The translations under genes were made by a program, and so were the position numbers. DNA of 39,698 nt, taken from Claveliimonas sp963592205 (GTDB taxonomy: Bacteria; Bacillota; Clostridia; Lachnospirales; Lachnospiraceae). The notes under the pieces were generated by a model. It searched no databases, was not told where the DNA came from, and worked only from the letters and a program-made list of their open reading frames with translations. The stretch spans positions 1 to 39,698 of the forward strand of contig CAVAVU010000100.1 of NCBI GenBank assembly GCA_963592205.1, written 5' to 3'. Positions 30,614-39,120 of this stretch are shown here, piece by piece. The first letter of the stretch is position 1; every line of letters starts with the position of its first letter.

Positions 30614-31648
30614 ATGAAAAAAAGACTGGCAATGCTTGTGCTGGCAGGTGCGATGGTAACTTCATCACTGACCGGATGCGGGCTGAAGGATAGTGCCACA
30701 GTGGCAACCGTAGCAGGAGACGAGATTCCGGCAGGACTTGCGAATTTCTATGCAAGAATGACACAGGCACAGTATGAGAGTATGTATTCCAGCTATCTGG
30801 GAGATAATATGTGGACGACGGAGGCCTCCGAAGGCAAGACTTATGAGAAGCTTGTAAAGGACGAGGTGCTGAAAGATCTGGAGAATATGTATCTGTTAGA
30901 AGATCATATGGATGATTACAACATCAGCCTTACCGATGATGAGAAGACAGCTATTAAGGATGCTGCCAAGGAATTCAGTAAGGCAAACGATAAAGACGAT
31001 AAAGAAAAGGTATCCGGAGATACCGAATATGTAGAGCGCTATCTGACATTGGTTACGATCAAGCAGAAGATGACAGATGCGATCGAAGCGGAAGCAGATA
31101 CGAATGTGACAGACGATGAGGCGAAGCAGAAAGCGATGAAGTATGTGCTGTTTTCCATCAATACGACAGATGCCAATGGTGTCTACCAGTCACTCAGCGA
31201 TGAGGAGAAAGCCAATGTGAAGTCTAATGCAGAGGCATTTGCAGAAGGCGCAAAAGAGACAACGGATTTTGAAGGTTTTGCGCAGGCGCAGGGATATACG
31301 GTATCTGAGGCGAACTTTGACAGTGAGGGTTCTGCATCCGTACCGGAAGCACTGGCTAAGGCAGCAGATGCACTGGATGAAGGCGGCGTGACAGATTGCA
31401 TCGAGACAGATAACGGCTATTATGTTGCAAAGGTTACAAGCCTGTTCGATGAAGAAGCAACAGAGGAAGAGAAGCAGACAATCATTTCTCAGAGAAAACA
31501 GGACAAGTATGATGAAGTGATCAAGGGCTGGAGAAAGAAAGGCGACATCAGTGTGAAGAAGAGTGTATGGAAGAAGGTAGACTTCAATGATCTGAAGGTT
31601 ACCCTGCATACGGAAGACAGTGAGGAAAGTACAGATTCAGCGAACTAA
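30614..31648 (+). CDS. PrsA-like lipoprotein, SurA-N type foldase
   Basis: This 344-residue lipoprotein has a signal peptide with lipobox LTGC (Cys near residue 21), followed by VATVAGDEIPAG, the opening of SurA_N/PrsA domains, and a long helical chaperone region. The parvulin-like part, if present, is around FASVNTT to VAKVTSLFDEE (residues about 180-290), where KYVLFSINTTD and ETDNGYYVAKVTSL match the edges of a rotamase domain, but its centre is degenerate. It probably folds secreted proteins outside the membrane. GCAGGAGG precedes ATG 30614. It has its own terminator and follows mfd by 74 nt. Confidence 0.8.
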   Translation: MKKRLAMLVLAGAMVTSSLTGCGLKDSATVATVAGDEIPAGLANFYARMTQAQYESMYSSYLGDNMWTTEASEGKTYEKLVKDEVLKDLENMYLLEDHMDDYNISLTDDEKTAIKDAAKEFSKANDKDDKEKVSGDTEYVERYLTLVTIKQKMTDAIEAEADTNVTDDEAKQKAMKYVLFSINTTDANGVYQSLSDEEKANVKSNAEAFAEGAKETTDFEGFAQAQGYTVSEANFDSEGSASVPEALAKAADALDEGGVTDCIETDNGYYVAKVTSLFDEEATEEEKQTIISQRKQDKYDEVIKGWRKKGDISVKKSVWKKVDFNDLKVTLHTEDSEESTDSAN

Positions 31649-31664
31649 AAGCATAGAAAGACAT

Positions 31665-31712
31665 GACCTCTGAACCGGTAATGCCAGACGGCAGACGGTG
31701 CGGAGGTCTTTT
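31665..31712 (+). terminator. Intrinsic terminator after the foldase gene
   Basis: GACCTC (31665-31670) with GAGGTC (31703-31708), and ACCG (31674-31677) with CGGT (31696-31699), form an interrupted stem, followed by TTTT. Confidence 0.75.
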
Positions 31713-31749
31713 CTGTATAATGATGTGAAAGTATTAAAGGAGGAAATAC

Positions 31750-34700
31750 ATGCTTCAGATACAACATATCTGTAAAGAATACCGGACCGGGAATCTGGTG
31801 CAGAAGGCACTGGATGATGTAAGCCTGAATCTGCGGGATAATGAGTTCGTGGCGATCTTAGGTCCCAGTGGTTCCGGTAAGACGACACTGCTGAATGTAA
31901 TCGGCGGACTGGATCGCTATGACAGCGGTGATCTGATTATTAATGGTATATCGACGAAGAAATACAAAGACAGAGACTGGGATTCTTATAGAAATCATAC
32001 GATTGGATTCGTATTTCAGAGTTATAACCTTATCCCGCATCAGACGGTGCTCGCCAATGTCGAACTGGCACTGACCATTTCCGGCATCGGCAAGGATGAA
32101 CGCAGAAAGCGTGCGGTGGACGCGCTGGAGAAGGTGGGACTTGGCAATCAGCTTCACAAGAAACCGAGCCAGATGTCCGGCGGACAGATGCAGCGAGTGG
32201 CAATTGCGAGAGCACTGGTCAATGATCCCGATATCCTGCTTGCGGATGAGCCGACCGGAGCGCTGGACAGTGACACAAGCGTACAGGTGATGGATCTTTT
32301 GCGGGATGTGGCGAAGGACAAATTAGTCGTCATGGTTACGCATAATCCGGAGCTTGCCGAACAGTATGCTACACGAATCGTGAATTTAAAGGATGGGAAG
32401 ATCCGTTCCGATACGGATGAATATGTGGTGGATGAACAGGCTATGGAAGCGCCGGAACATAAGAACATGGGCAAATCATCCATGTCATTTCTGACGGCGC
32501 TGTCGCTTAGCTTTCACAACTTGTGGACGAAAAAAGCGAGAACTCTGTTGACATCATTTGCAGGTTCGATCGGTATTATCGGCATTGCGCTGATCCTTGC
32601 ACTGTCTAATGGTGTCAACGGCTATATCCAGTCCGTAGAAGAAGATACGTTATCGGAATATCCGTTACAGATCCAGAGTACGGGATTTGACATATCATCC
32701 ATGATGGTCGGGAATGCAGCAGCGACGTCAGATTCGGGTGATAAAGATAAGCAGTCCGATGACAAGGTGAAGGTCATGGAGATGGTGACGAATATGTTTT
32801 CACAGATGAATTCCAATGACCTGAAGTCCCTGAAGAGGTATCTGGACAGTGACAACTCCGGGATTGAGAAATATACCACTGCAGTAGAGTATACGTATGG
32901 GGTAACACCGCAGATCTACAGACAGGACACAGACAGTGTGCGTCAGGTGAATCCGGATCAGTCGTTTGCATCGCTGGGACTTGGTGCAACAGCCGGATCG
33001 AATAGTATGATGTCGTCCATGATGAGCACGAATGTGTTCTATGAGATGCCGGAGAATGAGAAGCTCTATAAGAATCAGTATGAGGTGAAGGCGGGACGCT
33101 GGCCGGAGAATTATCATGAATGTGTGCTGGTGCTTACGTCTGACGGCAGTATCAGTGACTTCATGCTGTATACACTGGGACTCAGAGACCAGATGGAGCT
33201 GGATGATATGATACAGGAGTTTGCCAATGAGGAAGCTATCAAGACGCCGGAAGATCTGGGTGAATATACTTATGAGGATATCTTAGGCAAGAAGTTCAAG
33301 CTGGTGAACAGTGCGGATTATTATGAATATGACGGTCAGTATAATGTCTGGAAAGATAAGACGGACAATGAAGAATACATGAAGCAGTTAGTTGATCAGG
33401 GCGAGGATCTGGAGATTGTGGGAATCGTGCAACCGGGAGAGGATGCCAAGGCATCTGCGCTGACACCGGGCATCAACTATCCTGCATCACTGGTGCGCCA
33501 TGTGGCAGAAAATGCGGCGGACAGTGAGATTGTGAAAGCGCAGCTGGCGGATTCCGGTGTCAATGTATTTACCGGAGAGGCGTTTGGGGAAAACAGTGGC
33601 AGCGGATTCGATATGAATTCTCTGTTTACGGTCGATGAGTCGGCATTGCAGAAAGCGTTTGGCATGGATGGAAGTTCACTGAACGGACTAAGTGATGCAT
33701 TGTCGTTCCCAACATCCATGAATCTGGAGAATGCATTTACACTGGATGGCAATGCGATGAATCTGTCCGGCATGGTGAATCTGGATCAGATTCATCTTGA
33801 TGTATCGGATATGCCGGAGTTCAATCTGGGAGATATGCTGTCGAAGCTTGATATTACGATGAAGCCTGGCGGTATGGAGAAGATGATCCAGATACTGAAT
33901 GAAGGATACAGCGAGTATGTGAAGAACCATCCGGAGGCAGATTATTCTACACTGGGTGAGCATTTCTCAGAGTATCTGACAACCGATGAGGCGAAAGCAA
34001 TTATCAGCAAATATCTCGGTTCGATCTTACGGCAGAATGGCGATGTGGTGATCACGACAGCACAGATGCAGGATCTGATCACGCGCGTGATGACCGGTAT
34101 GCAGAGCTATGTGCAGGGAAAGGCAGAGACAGACGCAGATTACTTTGGTGAATATCTGCAGGAGTATCTGCAGACTGCGGAAGCGAAACAGATCATGACG
34201 AACTGGGCGAATGAAGTGTTCGGCGCAGCTACGTTTGATATATCGGATGCAGATCTTCAGGGGATGGCGAAGGAACTGGCACGGGGATATTCGGCGTATG
34301 CGAACGCCAACGGTTATCCGGATCCGGCGCAGATGGGACAGCATTTTATGAAATATCTGCAGACCGAAGACGGACAGAAGCGATTGATGCAGGGCATGTC
34401 AGAAGCAATTGACATGGACAGCCTGCAAGACCAGCTTACGACTGCCATGAATGATTATATGAAACAGGTGATGGGCGCTTATACCGGCGCACTGTCAGAT
34501 GTATTGCAGACACAGATCGCATCGGCTATGCAGCAGATCATGACTCAGCTTGCCAGTGGACTTCAGACCGGTATGCAGTCGGCAATGACACAGATTGGAA
34601 GTAATCTGCAGAATGCACTGGGAGGTGCGATGCAGATCGATGCGGATGCATTTGCAAATGCGTTCCAGTTCCACATGACGGAACAGGATCTGACGGAGCT

Positions 34701-35355
34701 TATGATGTCCATGAGCGGTACCCAGAGTGCAAATTATGACAGCAACCTGGAGAAACTGGGCTATGTCAATTTTGACGAACCTGGACAGATATCCATTTAC
34801 CCGAAAGACTTTGATAATAAAGAGAAAGTGGTAAAACTGTTGGATGATTATAACCAGAGAATGGAAAAAGCAGGAAAGGATGAACAGGTGATTTCTTATA
34901 CAGATGTGGTAGGAACACTCATGTCATCAGTAACTGATATCGTAGATACGATCAGCTATGTACTGATTGCGTTTGTGGCGATTTCACTGGTGGTATCGTC
35001 CATCATGATCGGAGTTATCACGTATATCAGCGTGTTGGAACGTAAAAAAGAGATTGGTATCCTTCGCGCAATCGGAGCGTCCAAGCGGAATATTTCACAG
35101 GTGTTCAATGCAGAGACATTTATCATTGGTCTGTGCGCAGGACTGATCGGTATCGGACTGTCGTTGCTGCTTCTGATACCGGGCAACATGATCATTCATC
35201 AGGTTGCAGGTAATACCAGTGTGAATGCGGTACTGCCTCCGGTGCCGGCTGTGATATTGATCGTGCTCAGCGTAGTGCTGACGCTGATCGGTGGACTGAT
35301 CCCGTCGAAGAAAGCGGCGAAGAGCGATCCGGTAACGGCGCTTCGTACGGAGTAG
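31750..35355 (+). CDS. Large fused ABC transporter: ATPase plus FtsX-type permease with giant outer domain
   Basis: The 1201-residue protein joins a MacB/LolD-type ATPase (residues 1 to about 225: Walker A GPSGSGKTT at 38-46, signature SGGQMQR at 143, Walker B LLADEPT with D166-E167, switch His in VTHNPE) to a permease. One membrane segment lies near 264-287, and three at the C terminus (about 1067-1095, 1118-1142 and 1160-1185), the MacB/FtsX topology. Between lies an outer domain of about 775 residues, far larger than usual. Residues 719-909 hold three repeats of about 64 residues (see findings), and 910-1010 is rich in Gln, Met and Ala helices. Family members export peptides or drive outer mechanical steps; substrate unknown. 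AAAGGAGG precedes the ATG. Confidence 0.9.
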   Translation: MLQIQHICKEYRTGNLVQKALDDVSLNLRDNEFVAILGPSGSGKTTLLNVIGGLDRYDSGDLIINGISTKKYKDRDWDSYRNHTIGFVFQSYNLIPHQTVLANVELALTISGIGKDERRKRAVDALEKVGLGNQLHKKPSQMSGGQMQRVAIARALVNDPDILLADEPTGALDSDTSVQVMDLLRDVAKDKLVVMVTHNPELAEQYATRIVNLKDGKIRSDTDEYVVDEQAMEAPEHKNMGKSSMSFLTALSLSFHNLWTKKARTLLTSFAGSIGIIGIALILALSNGVNGYIQSVEEDTLSEYPLQIQSTGFDISSMMVGNAAATSDSGDKDKQSDDKVKVMEMVTNMFSQMNSNDLKSLKRYLDSDNSGIEKYTTAVEYTYGVTPQIYRQDTDSVRQVNPDQSFASLGLGATAGSNSMMSSMMSTNVFYEMPENEKLYKNQYEVKAGRWPENYHECVLVLTSDGSISDFMLYTLGLRDQMELDDMIQEFANEEAIKTPEDLGEYTYEDILGKKFKLVNSADYYEYDGQYNVWKDKTDNEEYMKQLVDQGEDLEIVGIVQPGEDAKASALTPGINYPASLVRHVAENAADSEIVKAQLADSGVNVFTGEAFGENSGSGFDMNSLFTVDESALQKAFGMDGSSLNGLSDALSFPTSMNLENAFTLDGNAMNLSGMVNLDQIHLDVSDMPEFNLGDMLSKLDITMKPGGMEKMIQILNEGYSEYVKNHPEADYSTLGEHFSEYLTTDEAKAIISKYLGSILRQNGDVVITTAQMQDLITRVMTGMQSYVQGKAETDADYFGEYLQEYLQTAEAKQIMTNWANEVFGAATFDISDADLQGMAKELARGYSAYANANGYPDPAQMGQHFMKYLQTEDGQKRLMQGMSEAIDMDSLQDQLTTAMNDYMKQVMGAYTGALSDVLQTQIASAMQQIMTQLASGLQTGMQSAMTQIGSNLQNALGGAMQIDADAFANAFQFHMTEQDLTELMMSMSGTQSANYDSNLEKLGYVNFDEPGQISIYPKDFDNKEKVVKLLDDYNQRMEKAGKDEQVISYTDVVGTLMSSVTDIVDTISYVLIAFVAISLVVSSIMIGVITYISVLERKKEIGILRAIGASKRNISQVFNAETFIIGLCAGLIGIGLSLLLLIPGNMIIHQVAGNTSVNAVLPPVPAVILIVLSVVLTLIGGLIPSKKAAKSDPVTALRTE

Positions 35356-35375
35356 GATAACAGAATAGAATAATA

Positions 35376-35436
35376 AAAAATCCGCCTGTGGGAATCGGAA
35401 TACGTATCGTATATAGATTCCTGTGAGCGGATTTTT
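35376..35436. terminator. Bidirectional terminator between the ABC transporter and yqeY
   Basis: AAAAATCCGC (35376-35385) and GCGGATTTTT (35427-35436) are perfect inverse copies, with GGAATC (35391-35396) and GATTCC (35416-35421) continuing the stem. A/T runs on both sides serve both strands. Confidence 0.85.
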
Positions 35437-35468
35437 AATGCCAGTATGTCAGACAATATTTGTCGAGC

Positions 35469-35915
35469 TTACTGCATATGCTTCATCAGTAACTGATTGA
35501 CCAGTTTGCCGTCAGCTTTGCCTTTTACCTTAGGCATCAGCGTCTTCATGATGCGTCCTTTGTCTTTGCCGGTAGGAGCATCGATGCCAAGTTCGGCAAG
35601 TGTTGCCTGTATGACAGCTTCGATCTCATCTTCATCCATCATCTTAGGAGCGTAGGCTTCCAGAACAGCCAGTCTCTTCTTGCATTCCTCAATAATGTCG
35701 GTGCGGTCAGCAGGAGTCAGTTCCAGAGTTTCCTTTGTCTGTTTGATCTCTTTCATGATAACCTGGGTCTCTTCTTCCGGAGTCAGGTCAGCACGCTTGT
35801 CAATGGCTTTGTTCTTCAGTGCTGCCAGAAGAAGGGATAAGGTGTCTTTCTTTTCCTTTTCTCCGGCTTTCATTGCCTTGACCATATCGGCTCTTACTTC
35901 ATCGATTTTACTCAT
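35469..35915 (-). CDS. yqeY: GatB/YqeY domain-containing protein
   Basis: The 148-residue protein matches the YqeY family throughout: a helical N-terminal half (IDEVRADMVKAMKAGEKEKKDTL and LLLAALKNKAIDK), the ELTPADRTDIIEECKKRLAVLEAYAP block and the C-terminal small helical domain with GKDKGRIMKTLMPKVKGKADG. YqeY resembles the tail domain of the GatB amidotransferase subunit and is thought to act with tRNA; its exact role is open. AAGGAGG precedes ATG 35915. It is convergent with the ABC transporter. Confidence 0.93.
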   Translation of the reverse strand: MSKIDEVRADMVKAMKAGEKEKKDTLSLLLAALKNKAIDKRADLTPEEETQVIMKEIKQTKETLELTPADRTDIIEECKKRLAVLEAYAPKMMDEDEIEAVIQATLAELGIDAPTGKDKGRIMKTLMPKVKGKADGKLVNQLLMKHMQ

Positions 35916-35971
35916 GTGCTTGTCCTCCTTGTTTACAAATATGTCTATATATTAACAGATGTGTGGAAGGA

Positions 35972-36000
35972 TTGCAATTGCAGAACCAAACGTGTATGAT
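35972..36000 (+). promoter_or_regulatory. Promoter of the beta-phosphoglucomutase-like gene
   Basis: TTGCAA (35972-35977) and TATGAT (35995-36000) lie 17 bp apart, 30 nt before the ATG. Confidence 0.55.
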
Positions 36001-36029
36001 AGAAATGCCTGAATGGCAGGGAGGAAAAT

Positions 36030-36686
36030 ATGAGAAGAGCAGTATTATTTGATATGGATGGTGTGATTACGGATACGGAACGTTTTTACGTGGATGGCAT
36101 GATAGAGTTGTTAAAGAAAAATGGAATCAATCTGGAACCAACGGATCTGCAGGAATTCTTCGGGAGTCCGTTACTTCACAACTGTACGGTGTTGCAGGCG
36201 CGGTATCATCTGGAGAAGACACCGCAGGAATGTATGGATGAAGTGGTTGCTTACAGAGATCAGCAGATTCAGATAGGCGGGCTGCAGCCGATGGATGGTG
36301 TGCTGGAACTGATCCGTGAATTGTACGATGCAGATGTAAAAATGGCTGTGGCATCCAGTTCAACGATGGATAATATTGTCCATAATATGGAGACGCTTGG
36401 GATTAAGGGACTTTTTGGTGCACTTGTGAGCGGGGCAGAATGCGAACACGGTAAACCTGCACCGGATGTATACCTGAAAGCGGCAGAAGAACTTGGTATG
36501 AAGCAGGAAGAATGTGTAGTTATTGAGGATGCACATAATGGAGTGATAGCCGGAAAGGCAGCGGGAATGTACTGTCACGCATATGTGCCACCGCAGGCGT
36601 ACCGACAGGATGTCAGTATGGCAGATGATGTGATTACCTCCTATCAGGACGTAACGGTGGAAGATATACTGGCAAATGACAAATAG
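36030..36686 (+). CDS. HAD-family hydrolase, beta-phosphoglucomutase-like
   Basis: This 218-residue protein has motif I FDMDGVITDTE (Asp near 8, with the D-x-D pair), motif II AVASSS (near 108-113), KPAPDVYL (Lys near 147) and motif IV VIEDAHNGVIAG (acidic pair near 170). The order and the cap domain fit the beta-phosphoglucomutase/sugar-phosphatase group. It ends 11 nt from the stop of the convergent LacI-type gene; a role in the same sugar pathway is inference. Confidence 0.87.
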   Translation: MRRAVLFDMDGVITDTERFYVDGMIELLKKNGINLEPTDLQEFFGSPLLHNCTVLQARYHLEKTPQECMDEVVAYRDQQIQIGGLQPMDGVLELIRELYDADVKMAVASSSTMDNIVHNMETLGIKGLFGALVSGAECEHGKPAPDVYLKAAEELGMKQEECVVIEDAHNGVIAGKAAGMYCHAYVPPQAYRQDVSMADDVITSYQDVTVEDILANDK

Positions 36687-36697
36687 ATAAATATAAG

Positions 36698-37786
36698 TTA
36701 ACGCAGATTCTTACGGCATTTGCCGGTGGAATTACGTATAATCAGCTGGGGCTCGTATTCCAGGCGGACAGTATAAGAAGGCTGTCTGCCGGAATGGTCC
36801 TGGCTGTTTTTCTTATGGATCAGATCAACGGCTTCATGCCCTTTCTGAACAGTAGCGTGCTCAATGGTGGTCAGGGAGATCTGATTCATTGCAGCCAGTG
36901 GAATGTTGTCAAATCCACAGACGGAATAATCGTATGGAATCTTATAACCAAGTTCAGCGATCGCATCCATAATTCCTAATGCGGTCATGTCGTTATTACC
37001 GATAAATGCAGTAGAGGCAGTACCATTTTGCAGTGCTTCGATGGTCCGGTCATAACCGTTCCGGTATTCGGCCCGGTCACCCGGATATCTGGCGAATTCC
37101 TTTCTCGATGTAGAAAGAACTTCCAGATGATCTTCCGGGAGCCCATGCTCTTCCAGACACTGCCTGATTCCTGTCAGTCTGCGGATTCGTCCGACTTCCT
37201 GACCATGTACGGGAGTTGTGACATATGCAAAATGCGTATGACCAAGTGAAAGAAGGTGCTCGGCAATCATCATGGCAGGTTTTTTGCTGTCCAGTACAAC
37301 GGCATCAAAACGATAGCTGCCTGGTTTGTCACCTATGGAAATGACCGGAACTTTACTTGCCAGTTCATTCAGCTTCCTGATCTGTGCGATCGGATAAAGA
37401 ATGATGATACCGGCTAACTGGTTTCTTGCCAGCAGATCCAGATAGATGTGTTCTTCTCTGGCATCACGCAACGTAGTCACGGTCAGAACTGTATATTTAT
37501 ATTGATTGGCCTGTTCGATGATCGAATGGAGCAGCATAGAATAATATCCGCCTGATAGATTCGGGCAGACAGCAATGATGGTATTAGCCAGCGCTTTGCT
37601 CTTGTGGCTGACATCCGGAATCTGATCAGCATAGCCCATCTGCTCTGCCATAGCGCGGACTTTGTCTACAGTATCCTGTGAAAAGGATACGCGCGGTTTT
37701 TCGCTTAATATCATAGAGACAGTAGACTGGGAGACACCCAGTGCCTCTGCGATATCTCGGGTTGTGACTTTCTTTCTCTTTCCCAT
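36698..37786 (-). CDS. LacI-family transcriptional regulator
   Basis: This 362-residue regulator has the N-terminal helix-turn-helix and hinge (VTTRDIAEALGVSQSTVSMIL, then VRAMAEQMGY, within residues 7-51) followed by a periplasmic-binding-like effector domain (IIAVCPNLSGGYYSMLL, IIILYPIAQ, VISIGDKP, TAFIGNNDMTALGIMDAI, YSVCGFDNIPLAA). GGAGG precedes ATG 37786. Its promoter contains palindromes that are likely its own operators (see 37807-37866). The divergent neighbour is a GpsA-like dehydrogenase and the convergent neighbour a sugar-phosphate HAD gene, which suggests control of a sugar or polyol function. The effector is unknown. Confidence 0.92.
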   Translation of the reverse strand: MGKRKKVTTRDIAEALGVSQSTVSMILSEKPRVSFSQDTVDKVRAMAEQMGYADQIPDVSHKSKALANTIIAVCPNLSGGYYSMLLHSIIEQANQYKYTVLTVTTLRDAREEHIYLDLLARNQLAGIIILYPIAQIRKLNELASKVPVISIGDKPGSYRFDAVVLDSKKPAMMIAEHLLSLGHTHFAYVTTPVHGQEVGRIRRLTGIRQCLEEHGLPEDHLEVLSTSRKEFARYPGDRAEYRNGYDRTIEALQNGTASTAFIGNNDMTALGIMDAIAELGYKIPYDYSVCGFDNIPLAAMNQISLTTIEHATVQKGHEAVDLIHKKNSQDHSGRQPSYTVRLEYEPQLIIRNSTGKCRKNLR

Positions 37787-37806
37787 AAATATGTACCTCC
37801 AGGCTG

Positions 37807-37866
37807 TGATTAATCAAAGAGACTTTTGATTATTAATATTATATGTTTGATTAATCATAGAGTCAA
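37807..37866 (-). promoter_or_regulatory. lacI-type gene promoter with two TGATTAATCA operators
   Basis: On the minus strand, TTGACT (37866-37861) and TATAAT (37843-37838) are 17 bp apart. A perfect 10-bp palindrome TGATTAATCA (37848-37857) fills the spacer, and a second (37807-37816) lies just downstream of the start, 41 bp away. A partial copy is near 37827. Placement fits autorepression, possibly with looping. Confidence 0.75.
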
Positions 37867-37897
37867 GAACGGTACTGTAAATCAAAGGAGAATGTCG

Positions 37898-37942
37898 ATG
37901 AGAAAACAGAAAAAATGCTTATTAATCAAAACGAATGATTAA
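37898..37942 (+). CDS. Possible 14-residue leader peptide
   Basis: ATG 37898 has AAAGGAG at 37884-37890 (7-nt spacer) and reads MRKQKKCLLIKTND before TAA. The 3' half overlaps the inverted repeat at 37920-37944. No promoter is seen for it on the plus strand, so it may be chance. Were it real, it could couple translation to operator or hairpin state. Confidence 0.25.
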   Translation: MRKQKKCLLIKTND

Positions 37943-37944
37943 TA
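37920..37944. promoter_or_regulatory. Third operator-like palindrome, between lacI-type gene and dehydrogenase
   Basis: TATTAATCA (37920-37928) and TGATTAATA (37936-37944) are perfect inverse 9-mers with a 7-nt spacer. They share the ATTAATCA/TGATTAAT core with the two sites in the lacI-type promoter, and lie about 75-100 bp upstream of the dehydrogenase start site. Confidence 0.65.
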
Positions 37945-37985
37945 GTAAATGTAAGAAAATGCCGGAAAACTGCCGCCAGGAGCAT

Positions 37986-38014
37986 TTGACAGTGGGGAAG
38001 AAACATGCTTTAAT
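37986..38014 (+). promoter_or_regulatory. Promoter of the GpsA-like dehydrogenase gene
   Basis: A perfect TTGACA (37986-37991) and TTTAAT (38009-38014) are 17 bp apart, with TGC just before the -10 as an extended element. Confidence 0.75.
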
Positions 38015-38058
38015 CACAGCGTAATAAGAACGGAACGAAATTGGAGAGGAGATTAAAC

Positions 38059-39105
38059 ATGAGCATAATTACATTTGTATGTGCGGGACAGATGGCATCT
38101 GCATTGACATTCCCGGCATTTGAAAACGGACATGAGGTGCGTCTGGTGGGATCACCGTTGGATCGTGGGATTATTGATGGACTGAGAAAAGATAATTATC
38201 ACATTACGTTAAAACGGACGCTTCACGATGGAATCAAGTATTATCAGATAGAAGAACTTGAGGAAGCATTGAAGGGTGCCGATCTGATCATTGGTGGTGT
38301 CAGCAGCTTTGGACTGGACTGGTTCTGTGACGAGATTCTTCCGGTGCTGCCGGAGGAGGTGCCGCTTCTCACGGTGACCAAAGGCATGGTTGATCGTGAA
38401 GACGGAACGATGGTTCCATATCCATATATTTTTGAAGAGCGTCAGCCGGACGGAAAACATCTGAACTTTAATGCAATCGGAGGTCCGTGCACCAGTTATG
38501 AACTGGCGGATCACGATGACAGTCATGTGGCGTTCTGCGGTAAAGATCCGGAGATCCTGCGATATATCCGATCTCTGATGGCAACAGATTATTACCATAT
38601 CAGTATTTCTACAGATATAGTTGGTGTGGAATGTGCGGTTGCACTGAAGAATGCCTATGCGCTTGGAGTAACTTTGGCGGTTGGTCTGGCAGAAAAGAGA
38701 GATGGTAAGATTGGTGCACAGCATTACAATTCGCAGGCAGCTTTGTTTGGACAGAGTGTGAAAGAAATGGGCAAATTGTTGGATCTGATCGGTGGTAAAC
38801 CGGAACATCTGGTACATGGTGTGGGTGACCTGTATGTGACTGTATTTGGTGGAAGAACAAGAATGATCGGAACACTGCTTGGACGTGGACTGACGTTTGA
38901 ACAGGCGATGGAAGAACTCAAAGGTGTAACACTGGAATCCATCGTGATCGCTACTAGAACGGCAAGAGCAGTGAAGAAACTTGCAGGGAGAGGTAAAGCG
39001 AATTTAGAGGAATATCCACTCCTGATGCATATTGATGCAATTCTCAATCAGGGCGCAGAAGTGGATATCCCGTGGGATGCATTTACATGGGATGATCTGG
39101 ATTAG
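38059..39105 (+). CDS. NAD(P)-dependent glycerol-3-phosphate dehydrogenase-like protein
   Basis: This 348-residue protein aligns with GpsA along its length: ENGHEVRLVG after strand one, TVTKGMV with K108, VGVECAVALKNAYALG with K197 (the two lysines conserved in this dehydrogenase family) and GVGDLYVTVFGGRTR. The start GxGxxG loop is changed to CAGQMAS, with only one glycine, and the SGPSFA-type segment reads GGPCTSYELADHDDSH. So it is a diverged branch that may use another cofactor setting or another substrate than glycerol 3-phosphate. GAGAGGAG precedes ATG 38059. It is divergent from a LacI-type gene and is probably regulated by it. Confidence 0.8.
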   Translation: MSIITFVCAGQMASALTFPAFENGHEVRLVGSPLDRGIIDGLRKDNYHITLKRTLHDGIKYYQIEELEEALKGADLIIGGVSSFGLDWFCDEILPVLPEEVPLLTVTKGMVDREDGTMVPYPYIFEERQPDGKHLNFNAIGGPCTSYELADHDDSHVAFCGKDPEILRYIRSLMATDYYHISISTDIVGVECAVALKNAYALGVTLAVGLAEKRDGKIGAQHYNSQAALFGQSVKEMGKLLDLIGGKPEHLVHGVGDLYVTVFGGRTRMIGTLLGRGLTFEQAMEELKGVTLESIVIATRTARAVKKLAGRGKANLEEYPLLMHIDAILNQGAEVDIPWDAFTWDDLD

Positions 39106-39120
39106 ATTTTATGAATGATA

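Noticed and set aside
38209..38817. Minus-strand frame (202 codons) opposite the GpsA-like gene
   Set aside because: It overlaps the clear dehydrogenase fully, and its composition and lack of motifs mark it as a shadow.
39106..39120. Terminator between the GpsA-like and LysR genes
   Set aside because: Only 15 nt separate the stops and no stem with a T run is visible.
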